Shown here: positions 62,863 through 64,000 of the stretch, piece after piece
How positions within the stretch are numbered: position 1 is the first letter of the stretch
How the letters are laid out: each line of letters starts with the position of its first letter
Source: Latrodectus hesperus
Lineage: Eukaryota > Arthropoda > Arachnida > Araneae > Theridiidae
Assembly: GCA_037975125.1 (NCBI GenBank)
Contig: CM075862.1
Location: 76,241,960 to 76,305,959 of the forward strand
Length of the DNA: 64,000 bases
Direction of reading: 5' to 3'
The notes under the pieces: generated by a model
Told to the model about the DNA's origin: nothing
Database searches by the model: none
Seen by the model: only the letters and a program-made list of their open reading frames with translations
Position numbers and translations under genes: made by a program

Positions 62863-63196
62863 AGATAGTTAATTAAAAATTTTTTCATTGGCATAATCTA
62901 AACACACGCTGTTAAATCAAAATGTGAATATTATTGATTTTTTTAAATCTTAATTACTTAAACATTTTTAATGAAGTATAAATAAAAAACTATTCTCGTT
63001 AAAAGTGTCAACTTGTGAACAAACTATATATTTATCACAAGGTTACATTAAGGATGAAAAATTAATGTTTATTAATTTTAAGGTATTTATGTAACTTTTC
63101 CTGAAAATCTTCGAAGTTTTCAGCTGATAAGATTAGCTACTACAAATATATGCATGCTTGCTTTCTTTTTGGTTAGAAAAATATAATGTTAGCAAA
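62860..63196 (+). repeat. ~338-bp (AT)n-anchored repeat, copy 2
   Basis: Direct repeat of 55294-55632 with a few substitutions and small indels. It is preceded by one AT run and followed after 20 bases by another. Sequence upstream of the AT run is unrelated between the copies, so this is an interspersed repeat and not a large duplication. Confidence 0.95.
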
Positions 63197-63214
63197 TTAT
63201 CTTAAAAAACTTAT

Positions 63215-64000
<786 letters not shown>

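Overview
The window looks like gene-poor, strongly AT-rich (roughly three quarters A+T by eye) chromosomal DNA of an arthropod, most likely an arachnid and possibly an orb-weaving spider. This is an inference. It rests on the composition, the abundance of tRNA-derived SINEs with AAC-repeat or poly(A) tails, I/Jockey-type non-LTR retrotransposon remnants, long (AT)n runs, and my general impression of spider repeats. No species call can be proven from the sequence alone. No complete protein-coding host gene is visible. Nothing suggests operons, bacterial genes, CRISPR arrays or rRNA. The one plausible host-gene piece is a short exon-like segment at about 8478-8563, bounded by good splice signals.

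Layout. 1-6.9 kb: a decayed RNase H end of a non-LTR element (1540-2217), half of a MITE that has turned into a (CA)n(TA)n microsatellite (3769-4087), and two more AT runs. 7.7-10.3 kb: a SINE, the candidate exon, a long perfect hairpin and a chimeric SINE. 13.6-15.5 kb: a tandem array of about 23 copies of an 86-bp unit, abutted by a SINE with a perfect 14-bp target duplication. 19.1-22.0 kb: the richest locus, where a 2.5-kb 5'-truncated non-LTR element (RT plus RNase H) sits inside an older SINE. Both insertions keep their own target-site duplications, and the LINE ends in an unusual GC-rich, hairpin-rich segment. 23.5-25.6 kb: three different SINE families and a palindrome cluster. 28.7-36.0 kb: a MITE, SINEs and a small LINE 3'-end fossil. 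38.9-45.7 kb: five copies of one MITE family, three of them with perfect 8-bp target duplications. 49.8-59.3 kb: more SINEs, palindromes and a 55-bp minisatellite. 55.2 and 62.8 kb: two copies of a ~338-bp repeat, each starting at an (AT)n run.

Repeat families, as labelled here: SINE A (about 380 bp, AAC tail; 15565, 24983, 40385, the split copy at 19078, and the tail half at 9961); SINE B (about 300 bp, poly(A) tail; 7766, 31167, 49857); SINE C (about 280 bp, AAC tail; 29725, 35742, 52678, 59003, and the head half at 9961); SINE D (23582); SINE E (24425); and MITE F (about 250 bp, ~38-bp terminal inverted repeats, 8-bp duplications; seven copies). These elements work as a parasite network. 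The LINE-type enzymes are the kind that mobilise SINEs, and the MITEs would need an absent DNA transposase. Everything protein-coding here is broken or partial, so the window is best read as an archive of insertions, possibly within a long intron.
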